Made by a program: the position numbers and the translations under genes. This document shows, piece after piece, positions 6,837 through 15,765 of a stretch of DNA of 42,042 nucleotides. Position 1 is the stretch's first letter; every line of letters starts with the position of its first letter. Under the pieces are notes generated by a model that searched no databases, had not been told where the DNA came from, and saw only the letters and a list, made by a program, of their open reading frames with translations. Origin of the DNA: Bacillota bacterium (GTDB lineage Bacteria > Bacillota > Clostridia > Acetivibrionales > DSM-1351); assembly GCA_023398105.1 (NCBI GenBank), contig JAEWST010000004.1:1-42042 (forward strand). The letters run 5' to 3'.

Positions 6837-9158
6837 ATGGACAATGAACAGAAGTATATTGCACTCTCAAGTATAGGCGATGGAATTATTTGTACTGACA
6901 TTTCCAATAGGATTACATTTATAAATAGAGCGGCAGAAAAATTAACTGGTTGGAAAAGTGAAGAGGTTCAAAATAAGGATATATCAGATGTATTTTTTAT
7001 TATTGATGCAAGAACTCAAATTAGATATGAAGATCCCTTTGTACCTGGAGCAAATGAAAGCTCATCAATGGGACTGCGAAAGAATTCTCAGATAATAACT
7101 AAAAATGGTAATAATAAATATATCTCTGCAAGCTGCTCTCCTATTGTAGAGAAAGATGGAAATGTTTCAGGCAATGTAATAGTGTTTAGGGACATAACAA
7201 GCATAAGAAAAATAGAGGAAGCAATAGAAATAGAACGTAATAACATGATGACAATTATGCAGGTAGCTCCTATGGGGGTAATCTTCGTTGATGAGAATTA
7301 TCATATTAAGTTTGCTAACAAGAGGGCGTTGTCTTTCTTGCAGGCTGACTTGAATAATGTTACTGATATAAAAATATGCAATGCTTTTGGTTGCACATTT
7401 GGTTTTAAAAAGAACTATCTAGAAAGCCAAAGGTGTAAAGCTTGCATTTTCAATAAGAAAATGCTCGAAGTAATAAATCCAGGTAAACCCTCAAATGACA
7501 TTTTATTTGATTGTAGCTTAATAAGAAATGGAGAAACCGCCCGATTCTATTTCAAGATTAGCTTAACGCCTATAATATTTAATGGCGATAATAGAATTAT
7601 GGTTGTTTTTGATGATGTTACAGAGCTAAAACGAGCAGAGGAAGAAGCTGGGCAGGCAAATAAGGCAAAAAGTGAATTTTTAGCTAATATGAGCCACGAA
7701 ATAAGAACGCCTATTAATGGTATTGTAGGTATGATAGATCTTACCCTTTTGACAGAGTTAAACGCTGAACAAATGGACAATATGAATATCGCTAAGTCAT
7801 GTGCAGATTCACTCCTAACGCTAATAAATGATATATTGGACTTTTCTAAGCTGGAAGCTTCCAAGATGGTATTTGAAAATAAAAGCTTTATATTTAAAGA
7901 CTTTATTGAGGAAATAATAAAAGCTCATCGCCCTCATGCAAATGAAAAGGGATTAGACTTAAAATACACTTTGTCCTTTGACATACCTGAATTTATACAT
8001 GGAGACTCCAATAGGCTCAGGCAGATTCTTGATAATATTATAAACAATGCAATTAAGTTTACAAACCAAGGAGTTATTGCACTAACAATTAAAGATGTAG
8101 TTTGCGATATGCAAGAAGTAACCTTGCAATTTGAAGTTGCAGATACTGGTATTGGAATTGAGCAGAAGGATATGGGTAAACTTTTTCATACTTTTAGCCA
8201 AATAGACAGTTCTTTTACAAGGAATTATAAGGGTACTGGTCTTGGACTTGTAATTTCCAAACAGCTTGCAGAAATTATGGGAGGAAAAATGTGGGCTAAA
8301 AGCGAGAAAGGAAAAGGTAGCACTTTTTACTTTACTGCTAAGTTTAAAATAGGTAATAATACTGATAAATTAAAAAATACAAATATAGATAGTTCTTATA
8401 GAATCAATAAACTATGTAACGCAATGAGCATTCTTGTGGTAGAAGATGTTGATTTTAACCAGACTGTACTAGTAAAACTGCTTGAAAATGATGGGCATTT
8501 AGTGGATGTAGCTAATAACGGTTTAGAAGCTCTAGAATATCATTCTAAAAAGAACTATGACCTTATTTTTATGGACATTCAAATGCCCGAAATGGATGGT
8601 ATTGAGACTACTAAAAGGATAAGGCAAAAGGAAGGTAGTATGCAGTATACTCCGATTGTAGCGTTGACTGCATTTGCATTAAAAGGTGACAAAGAGCGTT
8701 TTATGTCAATTGGAATGGACGAATATCTTTCTAAACCTATAAAAATTGATGATTTACAGCGTGCTATTGAAAGAGTTAATGAATTTAATATGAATCGCCG
8801 ATTTAATAATAAGAGTGCAATAATTACTGATAACGGTGATGTTGTTGTAACAGAGAAAAATGATTATAAGTGCAGCACAGAAGTGATTGCTGTTATTAAC
8901 AAGATTGAAGAGTACATTAAGGAATTTACTAAAATAAACATAAATAAAAATTGCTTGGTGAATTTTGAGAACATAGCACATAACATAAAGACACTGGCTA
9001 ATCAGATTGATGCTCAGGGAATAAAAAAAGCTGCGTTTAAAGTTGAGCTTGCAGCAAGGCGTGAAAATCTGAGAGAAGCTGTTGATTTTGTTATGAAAAT
9101 ACAAAAAGAACTGGAAATATATAAGGAAGCTATATCTGATAATTCAGATAGGACATAA
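6837..9158 (+). CDS. Hybrid sensor histidine kinase (PAS-PAS-HisKA-HATPase-REC-HPt)
   Basis: A 773-residue cytosolic phosphorelay kinase; no membrane segment is seen. Domains in order: PAS (about 5-120); a second PAS (about 135-265) containing four cysteines in C-x4-C-x13-C-x2-C spacing (181, 186, 200, 203); HisKA with H287 in SHEIRTP; HATPase with N box DNIINNAIKFT (399-409), DTGIG and GTGLG; a receiver (about 530-645) with the acceptor Asp in MDIQMPEMDG (580) and K633; and a C-terminal HPt-like domain with H715 in AHNIKTLA. A complete His-Asp-His relay is thus present in one chain. GGAG sits before the ATG, 36 bp after the CheA-CheB remnant. The CheY-like protein at 9352 is the obvious partner. 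The cysteine cluster suggests a metal, haem or redox input, but this is inference. Confidence 0.92.
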   Translation: MDNEQKYIALSSIGDGIICTDISNRITFINRAAEKLTGWKSEEVQNKDISDVFFIIDARTQIRYEDPFVPGANESSSMGLRKNSQIITKNGNNKYISASCSPIVEKDGNVSGNVIVFRDITSIRKIEEAIEIERNNMMTIMQVAPMGVIFVDENYHIKFANKRALSFLQADLNNVTDIKICNAFGCTFGFKKNYLESQRCKACIFNKKMLEVINPGKPSNDILFDCSLIRNGETARFYFKISLTPIIFNGDNRIMVVFDDVTELKRAEEEAGQANKAKSEFLANMSHEIRTPINGIVGMIDLTLLTELNAEQMDNMNIAKSCADSLLTLINDILDFSKLEASKMVFENKSFIFKDFIEEIIKAHRPHANEKGLDLKYTLSFDIPEFIHGDSNRLRQILDNIINNAIKFTNQGVIALTIKDVVCDMQEVTLQFEVADTGIGIEQKDMGKLFHTFSQIDSSFTRNYKGTGLGLVISKQLAEIMGGKMWAKSEKGKGSTFYFTAKFKIGNNTDKLKNTNIDSSYRINKLCNAMSILVVEDVDFNQTVLVKLLENDGHLVDVANNGLEALEYHSKKNYDLIFMDIQMPEMDGIETTKRIRQKEGSMQYTPIVALTAFALKGDKERFMSIGMDEYLSKPIKIDDLQRAIERVNEFNMNRRFNNKSAIITDNGDVVVTEKNDYKCSTEVIAVINKIEEYIKEFTKININKNCLVNFENIAHNIKTLANQIDAQGIKKAAFKVELAARRENLREAVDFVMKIQKELEIYKEAISDNSDRT

Positions 9159-9220
9159 ATGCATGATAAATAGTATAACTAGCAGTACTCATCGAAGTGT
9201 TTTTGCTACCTTTCCACATT

Positions 9221-9269
9221 CACTATCCATGGTTCATAGTGCGCTAAAACCGATATCGTATGGTTTTTT
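9221..9269 (+). terminator. Hairpins between the kinase and receiver genes, probable terminator/attenuator
   Basis: CACTAT (9221-9226) pairs with ATAGTG (9236-9241). Just after, AAAACC (9246-9251) pairs with GGTTTT (9262-9267), the stem extended by ATA/TAT, ending in TTTTTT at 9264-9269. The second hairpin is a fair intrinsic terminator or attenuator ahead of the receiver gene. Confidence 0.45.
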
Positions 9270-9351
9270 CAGTAAAAAAACTTGGAGCTTGCTGAACAGC
9301 GAAAGTTGATTTAATTTATTTAAGCTAATATTTTTAACGGAGGAAAATTAT

Positions 9352-9744
9352 ATGAAGATACTAATTGCAGAAGATGATTTGGCTAGTAGAAAGTTTTTAT
9401 ACAAATTCCTTTCACAATATGGTGAATGTGATTTTGTAGTAGATGGTTTAGAGGCAATAGATGCTTATATGTTGTCCATAAGTGAAAATAGCATATACGA
9501 TTTGATATGTTTGGATATTATGATGCCCAAAGTAGATGGTGTTAGAGTACTTAAAGCTATCAGAGATTTGGAAACCCAAAGGGGAATAGTTCCTGAAAAG
9601 CGTTCAAAAGTAGTAATGACAACAGCACTAGCTCAGGCGGAGTATGTAAATAAAGCATTTGAGTATAATTGTGATGCATATGCCTCAAAGCCTATTAACA
9701 TTGAAAAATTTAAAGAGGTTATGAGCAAATTAAAATTAATTTAA
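9352..9744 (+). CDS. CheY-like single-domain response regulator
   Basis: A 130-residue receiver with no output domain. The acidic pair is in AEDD (6-9), the phospho-accepting Asp is D55 in CLDIMMPKVDG, and the conserved Lys is in SKPIN near 111; a Thr-Thr pair lies in VVMTTALAQ. GGAGG precedes the ATG. It lies 193 bp after the hybrid kinase on the same strand, behind a hairpin region. A stand-alone receiver beside a phosphorelay kinase usually carries phosphate to another protein or to a flagellar or enzyme target, none of which is in view. The family is certain, the target unknown. Confidence 0.93.
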   Translation: MKILIAEDDLASRKFLYKFLSQYGECDFVVDGLEAIDAYMLSISENSIYDLICLDIMMPKVDGVRVLKAIRDLETQRGIVPEKRSKVVMTTALAQAEYVNKAFEYNCDAYASKPINIEKFKEVMSKLKLI

Positions 9745-9822
9745 CCTGTTTTTTAGCAGTCTTATGAGTTTAAAAATGTCATTTTAATAAATACCATATT
9801 TGGAATTATTATTATCAATTGT

Positions 9823-10692
9823 TTAATTAGTATTTTTACGCATTATTTCATAAAAGTGCTTTGGGGTTACTCCATATTGAGTTTTAAAGGCTCTGAAGAA
9901 GTTTGAATAATCCCCAAAGCCGCATTGTTCATAAACAGTGATAATAGGTAATCCAGTCAAGATAAGATATTTAGCTTGAATCAATTTTTTTTGAACAATA
10001 TATTTATGCAATGTAGTACCTGAGTACTTTTTGAATTCTCGTAAAAGATGGTACTTACTTATATAAAATTGCTCTGAAAGTTTATCAATTGTAATTTCTT
10101 CATCTATATGGTTATTAATATATTGGATAATTTCATCAATCAAATTATTTTTTTTAATGTCTACATCAAGTTTATCGTTATTATTGTAAAGAAGCATATT
10201 CATATTAACTAAAAGCTCTATAATATATGCTTTATAGAGTAGATCACTTCCAATACCCTTATAATTTTCAAAGGCAATAATTTTTTGCAAAATTGACTTG
10301 ATATTTTGTTGCATTTCAAAACTGACTCTTATAACGGTTTCTTTATTTGGGTCTTCAAAACATTTGGCAAGATTAGTTTTATCTGTAGATAAGTTTTTTA
10401 AAAATGATTTATTTATCCATAGTACAATTCTTTCATAAGGAACTTTATGGCTATTAATAATTGCCTGATGTAGCTCTGTAGAATTAATTAGAATAATATC
10501 ACCTGGCTTTAATGAATAGGTTTTTCCTTCTGTTAAATAGGTTACATCACCCGATATAAAGAAATAACATTCAAAAAAATCGTGGTGGTGTAAGTTTACG
10601 TGCTCGATATATGTATCTGAATAATGAAATATCTCGTAGTACTTAGAAAGCATATACTGTCGGGTCTGATAGCTATGATGCTTCTTTTTCAT
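9823..10692 (-). CDS. AraC-family regulator with cupin sensor domain
   Basis: The frame opens at 10716, but AGAAGG fits the ATG at 10692, giving 289 residues beginning MKKKHHSYQTRQ. The N-terminal half is an AraC-type cupin with HLHHHDFFECYFFISG-like metal or sugar-binding strands (close variant: VNLHHHDFFECYFFISGDV) and a PGDIILI turn. The C-terminal ~100 residues hold two helix-turn-helix units (ITIDKLSEQFYISKYHLLRE and GFGDYSNFFRAFKTQYGVTP). It is divergent from uxaC, from which it is separated by ~200 bp with a good promoter of its own, so it most likely activates the uxaC-aguA operon in response to a uronate or its metabolite. Ligand and operator are not established. Confidence 0.9.
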   Translation of the reverse strand: MKKKHHSYQTRQYMLSKYYEIFHYSDTYIEHVNLHHHDFFECYFFISGDVTYLTEGKTYSLKPGDIILINSTELHQAIINSHKVPYERIVLWINKSFLKNLSTDKTNLAKCFEDPNKETVIRVSFEMQQNIKSILQKIIAFENYKGIGSDLLYKAYIIELLVNMNMLLYNNNDKLDVDIKKNNLIDEIIQYINNHIDEEITIDKLSEQFYISKYHLLREFKKYSGTTLHKYIVQKKLIQAKYLILTGLPIITVYEQCGFGDYSNFFRAFKTQYGVTPKHFYEIMRKNTN

Positions 10693-10767
10693 ATATAGAC
10701 TGCCTTCTTTCTGCATGTTATGACGAAAAAGTGGAATTATAATTTATATTTGAATGTTACGGGAATC

Positions 10768-10796
10768 ATTTTATCACAGCAATTTTTGCAAGTCAA
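10768..10796 (-). promoter_or_regulatory. Promoter of the cupin-AraC regulator
   Basis: Reading the minus strand: TTGACT (10796-10791), 17-bp spacer, TAAAAT (10773-10768), 75 bp before the chosen start codon. By contrast the divergent uxaC side has only a good -10 (TATACT, 10836-10841) and no clear -35, as expected of an activator-dependent promoter. Confidence 0.6.
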
Positions 10797-10895
10797 TCAG
10801 CAATAAGAACCATATTAGATTAGCCAAAATATTAGTATACTTTATATAAGCAGATATTCTATTGTAATTATTTTTGTTAAGTTGGAGGTAGTACA

Positions 10896-12296
10896 TTGCT
10901 GGATAATTATTTTATACTAAATGGTAAAAATTCCAGACCATTATATGACAAATTTGCAAAAAATGCTCCTATTTATGACTTTCATTGTCACCTTTCTGCG
11001 AAAGATATTTATGAAAATAAGCAATTTGAGGATATAGCTTCTCTATGGCTTGGATACGACCATTACAAATGGAGAGCAATGAGATATGCGGGAATACCTG
11101 AAGCATTTATTACAGGTAATAAGGATGGATTAGAAAAATTTAAAATGTGGGCAAAGACTTGTGAAAGACTAATCGGGAGTCCTCTTTATCATTGGGCAAA
11201 CATGGAGCTTAAAGCTTATTTTGGAGTTGATGAGTTTTTAAAAGAGAGCAATGCAGAGAGATTATTTGATTTTTGTAATAACAAAATTAAGTCAAAGAAA
11301 TTATCTCCTGTAAAAATGATAGAAAATTCAAATGTAAAATTAATTTGTACAACAGATGACCCGATAGACAATCTTGAATATCACAGGCTAATTAATTCAG
11401 AATGTAAAAATAACTTCAAAGTGCTTCCAACATTTAGACCTGATAAGGCATTAAACATTCTAAAGGAAGAATTTACTGAATATATAGAAAAGCTGTCAGA
11501 AAGTAGCAAGCTAAAGATTGAGACATATAAAGATATGCTAAATGCTTTAAAGAGCAGAATTCAATATTTTAAGCAAATAGGTTGTCTTTTGTCGGATCAC
11601 TCTTTGGAAAGCATGTATTACTATTGCACAGATGTTGCCGAGGTAGAAAATATCTTCTCTAACAGACTAAAAGGTAGAAAAATATCAATTGAAGATGCCG
11701 AGAAATATAGAGTACATACACTAAAACTTTTAGCTTGTGAATACAAAAAGTCAGGTCTTGTGATGCAGCTTCATATAGGAGCTCTTAGAAATACAAATGA
11801 AGCAATGCTGCGTAAGATTGGAGCTGATACTGGCTTTGACATAATGAATGATTTTTCTATAGCAGAGCCATTAGTAAGAATACTCAATGATATGGACAGC
11901 TCTAATGGGTTGCCAAAGACAATACTGTATTCACTTAATGCTAAGGACAACCTTGTACTTTCTACACTTTGTCATTGCTACACTGAGGATGGAATAGCAG
12001 GTAAGGTTCAATTTGGGGCTGCATGGTGGTTTAATGACCATAAGGAAGGGATTAGCTCACATTTGAGGTCAATTGCAAATCAGGGTATGCTGGCATACTT
12101 TGTTGGTATGCTGACAGATTCTAGGAGTTTTCTCTCCTATGTAAGACATGACTATTTCAGGCGAATTCTTTGCAGCTTTATTGGCGAGCTTGTAGACAAT
12201 GGCGAATTTGATAATGATGAGAGGATACTAAAGGAATTGGTAGAAGGTATAAGTTATAAAAATATACAAGTTTATTTGAACTTGGAAATTATGTAA
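10896..12296 (+). CDS. uxaC: Glucuronate (uronate) isomerase
   Basis: A 466-residue enzyme of the amidohydrolase-like uronate isomerase family that converts D-glucuronate to D-fructuronate (and galacturonate to tagaturonate), the first intracellular step for the released glucuronic acid. The start is a TTG, seven bases after GGAGG (10884-10888); no ATG fits. The metal site DFHCH is at residues 28-32, CTTDDP near 151-156, and MQLHIGALRNTN further on; all are family markers. Length is normal (~465). It is the first gene of a plus-strand series of sugar-acid genes ending at aguA. The divergent cupin-AraC gene is its likely regulator. Confidence 0.95.
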   Translation: MLDNYFILNGKNSRPLYDKFAKNAPIYDFHCHLSAKDIYENKQFEDIASLWLGYDHYKWRAMRYAGIPEAFITGNKDGLEKFKMWAKTCERLIGSPLYHWANMELKAYFGVDEFLKESNAERLFDFCNNKIKSKKLSPVKMIENSNVKLICTTDDPIDNLEYHRLINSECKNNFKVLPTFRPDKALNILKEEFTEYIEKLSESSKLKIETYKDMLNALKSRIQYFKQIGCLLSDHSLESMYYYCTDVAEVENIFSNRLKGRKISIEDAEKYRVHTLKLLACEYKKSGLVMQLHIGALRNTNEAMLRKIGADTGFDIMNDFSIAEPLVRILNDMDSSNGLPKTILYSLNAKDNLVLSTLCHCYTEDGIAGKVQFGAAWWFNDHKEGISSHLRSIANQGMLAYFVGMLTDSRSFLSYVRHDYFRRILCSFIGELVDNGEFDNDERILKELVEGISYKNIQVYLNLEIM

Positions 12297-12375
12297 ATTT
12301 ATTTTAAAATTATATGTGATTATATTTATATTATTTGAGTTTGGATTTTATGAGAATGGTGAGGAGGACATAGAA

Positions 12376-13347
12376 ATGAATGAAATATTAAAGAAAATTT
12401 CTTTAATTGGTATAGTACCTGTTGTAAAAATCAATGATGCTGAAAAGGCAGTACCGCTTGCCAATGCGTTAAGTGATGGTGGTATTCCTACAGCAGAAAT
12501 AACCTTCAGAACAGAACAGGCGGAAGAAGCAATAGCTCGTATTACAAGAGAAGTGCCTGATATGCTTGTGGGTGCAGGGACAGTTTTGACTACAGAACAG
12601 GCTGACCGTGCAATTAATGCAGGAGCAAAGTTTATTGTGAGTCCAGGTTTAAATCCAAAGGTAGTGGAACACTGCATAAAAAGGGGAGTTCCCATTACTC
12701 CAGGATGTTCAAGCCCTAGTGATATTGAGCAGGCTATAGAGTTTGGATTAGAGGTAGTAAAGTTTTTTCCAGCAGAGGCATTAGGTGGAATTAAAATGCT
12801 AAAAGCACTTTCAGGACCTTATGGCAATATCAAATTTATGCCAACAGGAGGAATTGATGCAACCAATATTAAAGACTATCTATCTTTCTCAAAGGTTATT
12901 GCTTGTGGTGGGAGCTGGATGGTGCCTGAGAATTTAATTAAACAAGGAAACTTTCAAAAGATAACTATTCTTGCACGAGAAGCAATAGAGAGTATACTTG
13001 GCTTTAAAATTGCACATGTAGGTATTAATTGTGAAAGTGAGGAACAGGCAGGTGGAGTTGCAGCCAGCTTTTCAAAATTGCTGAACTTTGACCTTTACAA
13101 TGGGAGTTCGTCAATCTTTGCAGGAAATTCTACTGGGAATATTATTGAAGTTATGAAGACACCATATAAGGGTAAACATGGACACATTGCAATTAAAACA
13201 AATTATATTGACAGAGCGGTCAATTACATTACTAATAAGGGCTATAAATTTGACCAATCAACGGCAAAGTATGATTCAAATAATAAATTACAGGCCATTT
13301 ATCTTGAAAATGAAGTAGGTGGTTTTGCAATACATTTAGTACAGTAA
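12376..13347 (+). CDS. eda: KDPG/KHG aldolase fused to a VOC-like domain
   Basis: I choose the ATG at 12376 because GGTGAGGAGG lies just before it; an in-frame upstream ATG at 12316 lacks such a site. Residues 1-205 are a class I 2-keto-3-deoxy-6-phosphogluconate aldolase: E41 in AEITFRT, GAGTVL (66-71), the Schiff-base K129 in VKFFPAE, and PTGGI (156-160). It splits KDPG to pyruvate and glyceraldehyde-3-phosphate, the last step of the pathway. Residues ~211-323 form an extra domain (IAHVGINC... HGHIAIKTNYIDRAVNYI... GGFAIHLVQ) with the beta-alpha-beta-beta-beta look of the glyoxalase/VOC fold. KDPG aldolases are normally ~210 residues, so this is a genuine fusion. The role of the extra domain is unknown; it could bind a sugar acid or act as an isomerase or epimerase. 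Confidence 0.93.
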   Translation: MNEILKKISLIGIVPVVKINDAEKAVPLANALSDGGIPTAEITFRTEQAEEAIARITREVPDMLVGAGTVLTTEQADRAINAGAKFIVSPGLNPKVVEHCIKRGVPITPGCSSPSDIEQAIEFGLEVVKFFPAEALGGIKMLKALSGPYGNIKFMPTGGIDATNIKDYLSFSKVIACGGSWMVPENLIKQGNFQKITILAREAIESILGFKIAHVGINCESEEQAGGVAASFSKLLNFDLYNGSSSIFAGNSTGNIIEVMKTPYKGKHGHIAIKTNYIDRAVNYITNKGYKFDQSTAKYDSNNKLQAIYLENEVGGFAIHLVQ

Positions 13348-13436
13348 CACTTAATTTTGTTAAAGATTCAACTTTCACAGCAGAAAATTGTAGGTGTGGG
13401 ATATGCAAACTAGTATAACGAGGATGGTATAAGACT

Positions 13437-14459
13437 ATGAAAAAAGTAGTAACTTTTGGTGAATTAATGTTAAGGCTAGCACCCGAAGGATATTTAAGGT
13501 TTGTACAGGCGGACTCTTTTGAAGCAACCTACGGTGGAGGAGAGGCTAATGTAGCAGTTTCTCTTTCTAATTTTGGGCTAGATGCCAAGTTTATTACAAA
13601 GCTTCCAGCACATGAGATTGGACAAGCGGCTGTAAATTCATTAAGAAAATATGGGGTTGATACTTCCAGTATAGCTAGAGGGGGAGCGAGGGTAGGTATA
13701 TATTATTTGGAAAAGGGTGCGTCACAAAGACCTTCAAAAGTTATATATGATAGGGCATTTTCCTCAGTATCATTAGCTGAACCAGAGGATTTTGACTGGG
13801 ATGAGATATTCAAGGATGTAGAGTGGTTCCACTTTACAGGTATAACACCTGCACTTAGTGATGGGGTAGCGGACATTTGCCTTGAGGCTTGTAAGAAAGC
13901 CAAGGGAAAGGGTATTAAGGTAAGCTTTGATCTTAATTACAGAAAAAATCTTTGGTCATCAGATAAGGCACAAGAGGTTATTACAAAGTTAACTCCATAT
14001 ATAGATGTTTGTATTGCTAATGAAGAGGATGCCGAAAAGGTATTTGGCTTAAAGGCAGATAACACAGACATTACAGGAGGAAAAATAAGCTATGACGGCT
14101 ATAAGCAGGTTGCAGAAAAACTAGTTCAAAAATATGGCTTTAAGATGGTGGCTACTACCTTGAGAGAAAGTATTTCAGCAAGTGACAACAATTGGTCTGC
14201 AATGCTTTATGACGGCAAGGAATTTTATTTCTCAAAAAAATACAATGTTCATATAGTAGATAGAGTTGGCGGAGGAGACTCCTTTGGAGCAGGCTTGATT
14301 TATTCTCAGATGAGTAATTTTACACCACAGGAAGCAATAGAATTTGCAGTTGCAGCCAGCTGTTTAAAGCATACTATTGAAGGGGACTTCAACCTAATGT
14401 CAGTAGCTGAGGTTAAGGCTCTTGCAGGTGGAGATGCTTCGGGCAGAGTACAAAGATAG
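13437..14459 (+). CDS. kdgK: 2-keto-3-deoxygluconate kinase (PfkB family)
   Basis: A 340-residue ribokinase/PfkB-type kinase that phosphorylates KDG to KDPG with ATP. Substrate-side GGGEANVA is at 33-40, and the PfkB signature with the anion hole and catalytic base is DRVGGGDSFGAG (275-286, base D281). GIYYLEKG near 87-94 and FHFTGITPAL at 131-140 are typical of KDG kinases. GAGGATGG precedes the ATG. It is 89 bp after eda and reads in the same direction, so aldolase and kinase are probably cotranscribed. Together they process the KDG made by uxuA. Confidence 0.93.
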   Translation: MKKVVTFGELMLRLAPEGYLRFVQADSFEATYGGGEANVAVSLSNFGLDAKFITKLPAHEIGQAAVNSLRKYGVDTSSIARGGARVGIYYLEKGASQRPSKVIYDRAFSSVSLAEPEDFDWDEIFKDVEWFHFTGITPALSDGVADICLEACKKAKGKGIKVSFDLNYRKNLWSSDKAQEVITKLTPYIDVCIANEEDAEKVFGLKADNTDITGGKISYDGYKQVAEKLVQKYGFKMVATTLRESISASDNNWSAMLYDGKEFYFSKKYNVHIVDRVGGGDSFGAGLIYSQMSNFTPQEAIEFAVAASCLKHTIEGDFNLMSVAEVKALAGGDASGRVQR

Positions 14460-14522
14460 CACGAAGAGCAGGATAGTGTAAATTTATGCTGCAAATAATG
14501 TATTTTATTCGTGACTAGAATT

Positions 14523-14589
14523 TAGGTATAAAAAACTCAACTTTTCATTGATAAGTTAAACACCTACGATTCAACTGGGAAAGTTGAGT
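14523..14589 (+). promoter_or_regulatory. Structured leader ahead of the SGNH esterase gene
   Basis: Several helices that cannot all coexist can be drawn here: ACTCAACTTT (14535-14544) with AAAGTTGAGT (14580-14589); TAGGT (14523-14527) with ACCTA (14562-14566) enclosing AACTT/AAGTT; and TCAACT (14571-14576) with AGTTGA (14582-14587). No T-run follows, so it is not a simple terminator. It could be a processing site, an mRNA-stability element or a switch affecting translation. Confidence 0.4.
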
Positions 14590-14613
14590 AATAATTAAAA
14601 AGGATATGAAGAA

Positions 14614-15705
14614 ATGGAAAAATACTCTTTGTGCAATACAAACTTTAGAACTTTACCAGTAGGTTGGGTAAATAATGGATTTATTATTAATAACGGATTA
14701 CAGAGTCCAGCTTGCGGAGGTATTAATACAACTGCGTACTGGGATATATATTCGACTCTGGACGCTCATACTCTAAGAGCAAGAATTAGGATTAAAGACA
14801 AAAAATCATCCTTTGCCTTATTTAAAAAATATCATCTTCATGGCGGAATAGGCACTATAGACTGTGAAAAAAAGCAACTTAGTCTATATAAGACATGGGT
14901 TGGAGAGGAAATACCTGAAATGGTAACAAGCTCTCCAATTACAATTGATATAGTAGAGGACAGGGAATATGTAATTAGCTACGAAAAAGTGAATGGTAGT
15001 TTTCATAGATTGAAGATAACAGATACAGTGACAGGTCATACCAATGAAGTTACCTATCTTAACAGCAGTCATCCTTTCGGAGACTATGCGGGCAAACAAT
15101 GGGGAGCACCTGGAATAATGTTTTTAAGCGGAAATATACTTGTTAAAAAGTTTGAATTTATTTCGGAAGCGGCTCAAGATAGTAAAATTATGATATTTGG
15201 TGACAGCATTACAGAAGGACATGGGATGGACAATAACAGAGCTACCTACAATGAAAGATGCAGTGCAAAGGTACGTGATGCGGTAAAAGGCAGTTGTGTT
15301 ATTTGTGGAAGAGGAAGCGGAGATAGCACAGATTTACTGAATAGAATGGATTTTGATTTAGAGAAGTTTAATCCCCAATATGTGGTTGTAATTATTGGAA
15401 CGAACGACACTGACATAGCTCTATGGAAGCAAAATATTGAAAAAATAGTTTTAAAAATCAGAAATAAAGGTGCGCAGCCTATCATATGTGTACCTCCAGT
15501 TGGTGGCGAATTAGTTCCACAAATAGCAGAATACCTAAAGGACAAGGATTATTCCGTTGTAAGAATGGATTACGCTACAAGTGTTGACCATGATGGGATA
15601 ACTCAGGATACAACATTGTTTTTGGATACTTTTCATCCAAATACATTCGGAAACCAAAGAATGTATAACCAGCTTTTAATAGATGCACCAGAAATTTTTG
15701 AATAG
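14614..15705 (+). CDS. Cytosolic SGNH/GDSL hydrolase, probable sugar-acetyl esterase
   Basis: A 363-residue protein with no signal peptide. Residues 1-185 look like a beta-sandwich (concanavalin-like) domain; residues ~190-363 are an SGNH hydrolase with GDSITEG (catalytic S198), the oxyanion Gly in GRGSGDS (232-238), GTND (Asn 264) and DTFHPN (D338, H341). The order and motifs are complete, so it should be active. It sits between kdgK and uxuB in the aldouronate operon, which suggests it deacetylates imported acetylated (glucurono)xylo-oligosaccharides inside the cell; that is inference. Family placement among carbohydrate esterases cannot be fixed by eye. AAAAGGA lies upstream of the ATG. 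Confidence 0.85.
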   Translation: MEKYSLCNTNFRTLPVGWVNNGFIINNGLQSPACGGINTTAYWDIYSTLDAHTLRARIRIKDKKSSFALFKKYHLHGGIGTIDCEKKQLSLYKTWVGEEIPEMVTSSPITIDIVEDREYVISYEKVNGSFHRLKITDTVTGHTNEVTYLNSSHPFGDYAGKQWGAPGIMFLSGNILVKKFEFISEAAQDSKIMIFGDSITEGHGMDNNRATYNERCSAKVRDAVKGSCVICGRGSGDSTDLLNRMDFDLEKFNPQYVVVIIGTNDTDIALWKQNIEKIVLKIRNKGAQPIICVPPVGGELVPQIAEYLKDKDYSVVRMDYATSVDHDGITQDTTLFLDTFHPNTFGNQRMYNQLLIDAPEIFE

Positions 15706-15765
15706 AATTTCAAATATAGTACTAAGGTCAATTTATTTTAAATCTTTATGTGAGGATAATAAATT

